Positions 4,614-5,277 of a stretch of DNA of 5,277 nucleotides are shown piece after piece; position 1 is the first letter of the stretch; the number at the start of each line of letters is the position of its first letter. This stretch comes from Hyphomicrobiales bacterium (lineage in GTDB: Bacteria; Pseudomonadota; Alphaproteobacteria; Rhizobiales; Aestuariivirgaceae): the NCBI GenBank assembly GCA_027030295.1, contig JALVFB010000028.1, positions 1-5,277 on the forward strand, written 5' to 3'. The position numbers and the translations under genes were made by a program. The notes beneath the pieces were generated by a model that was not told the origin of the DNA, did not search any database, and was given only the letters and a program-made list of their open reading frames with translations.

Positions 4614-5277
4614 ATGGCGCGCGCCTGCTGCGATACCGCCGAGAACGCCGCGGCCGGGGACGGCAAACGGGGTGACGGCGCGGCGCGGCTCATCGCCTAC
4701 ATCGCCGGCAACCCCAACGCCGGCAAGACGACGCTGTTCAACCTGCTCACCGGCGCCCGGCAGCGCACCGGCAACTGGCCGGGCGTGACCGTGGAGCGGC
4801 GCGAGGGCGTCTATCGCGACGAACAGGGCGAAATCCTGTTCATCGACCTGCCCGGCGTCTATTCCCTCAGCCCGGCCGGCGAGGGCGGCATGGACGAGAG
4901 CATCGCGCGCGCCGCCATCGCCAGCGAGCCGCACGACGTGATCGTCAATATCGTCGATGCCTCCAACCTGGAGCGCAATCTCTATCTGACGACCCAGCTC
5001 ATCGAGACGCGTCAGCCGCTGGTGGTGGCGCTGAACATGATGGATGTGGCCGAGGCGCAGAGCCGTCCGGTGGACGCCAGCAAGCTGGAAGCGAGGCTGG
5101 GCGTGCCGGTGGTGCCCATGGTGGCGCGCAAGGGCAAGGGCGTGCAGGCGCTGGTCAAGGCCGTGCGCGCGGCGGCGGAAAAGCGCACCGTGCCCGCCGT
5201 TCAGCCCGCGTATCCGGCCGCCATCGCCGCGTTGCTGGCGGAGCTGGAGGAAAAGCTGCGCACGATGGCGCAGGAGC
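4614..5277 (+). CDS. feoB: FeoB, Fe(II) transporter, N-terminal G domain (cut by window end)
   Basis: FeoB is the inner-membrane ferrous iron transporter with a cytoplasmic GTP-binding domain at its N-terminus. The 221 visible residues, out of the roughly 750-800 usual for the family, hold the complete G-motif set: G1 GNPNAGKT (32-39), the switch I stretch GNWPGVTVE with Thr59, G3 DLPG (78-81), G4 NMMD (141-144) and a G5-like ARKGKG (171-176). The GNWPGVTVE stretch is diagnostic for FeoB. About 25 residues precede the domain, including Cys5-Cys6. The P-loop has Ala36 where E. coli FeoB has Ser; Asn35, the position linked to potassium-stimulated hydrolysis in related G proteins, is kept. GGAG at 4600-4603 lies 10 nt before the ATG. 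The membrane part is beyond the window, so intactness cannot be judged. Confidence 0.95.
   Translation, partial: MARACCDTAENAAAGDGKRGDGAARLIAYIAGNPNAGKTTLFNLLTGARQRTGNWPGVTVERREGVYRDEQGEILFIDLPGVYSLSPAGEGGMDESIARAAIASEPHDVIVNIVDASNLERNLYLTTQLIETRQPLVVALNMMDVAEAQSRPVDASKLEARLGVPVVPMVARKGKGVQALVKAVRAAAEKRTVPAVQPAYPAAIAALLAELEEKLRTMAQE

Noticed and set aside
4407..4934. Minus-strand 175-codon open frame opposite feoA and feoB
   Set aside because: Both strands cannot plausibly code here; FeoA and the FeoB G motifs are clear on the plus strand.

Overview
The window carries two nutrient-uptake loci that are transcribed away from each other. On the minus strand, reading right to left, is the high-affinity phosphate ABC transporter operon pstS-pstC-pstA-pstB. 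Only the first few codons of a possible phoU remain at the left edge. On the plus strand, at the right end, is the ferrous-iron uptake operon feoA-feoB, with feoB cut off by the window end after its G domain. All of these are well-known families. I found no novel protein system, and the less ordinary material is in the two intergenic regions.

The DNA is GC-rich and the Pst proteins are of the short, enterobacterial-like type: PstC 322 aa, PstA 279 aa, PstS about 350 aa with a Sec signal peptide. Short palindromic repeats with CGTCA...GCCGG-type stems, and a TTGA-N6-TCAA dyad before feoA, suggest a proteobacterium. An alphaproteobacterium of Rhodospirillales type is plausible, but a beta- or gammaproteobacterium is not excluded.

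Layout: 1-9 possible phoU start; 25-870 pstB; 883-1722 pstA; 1736-2704 pstC; 2705-2988 intergenic region with three related hairpin repeats and a weak terminator-like structure; 2989-4041 pstS; 4042-4287 divergent control region; 4288-4566 feoA; 4614-5277 feoB (5' part). pstC, pstA and pstB are tightly packed with gaps of 12-13 nt, and Shine-Dalgarno sequences at or overlapping the previous stop codon set the likely starts. pstS is separated from pstC by 284 nt that could fold strongly in the mRNA. This fits the general need for far more binding protein than membrane complex.

How the genes work together: PstS captures phosphate in the periplasm, PstC and PstA form the membrane channel, and PstB dimers power import with ATP; PhoU would couple the transporter to PhoR/PhoB signalling. 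FeoB is the GTP-binding Fe(II) transporter of the inner membrane and FeoA its small cytoplasmic partner. The sequence before feoA has a perfect FNR/FixK-type dyad, a plausible sigma70 promoter and a Fur-like box in that order, which is what a low-oxygen, low-iron switch would need. No convincing Pho box was found before pstS.
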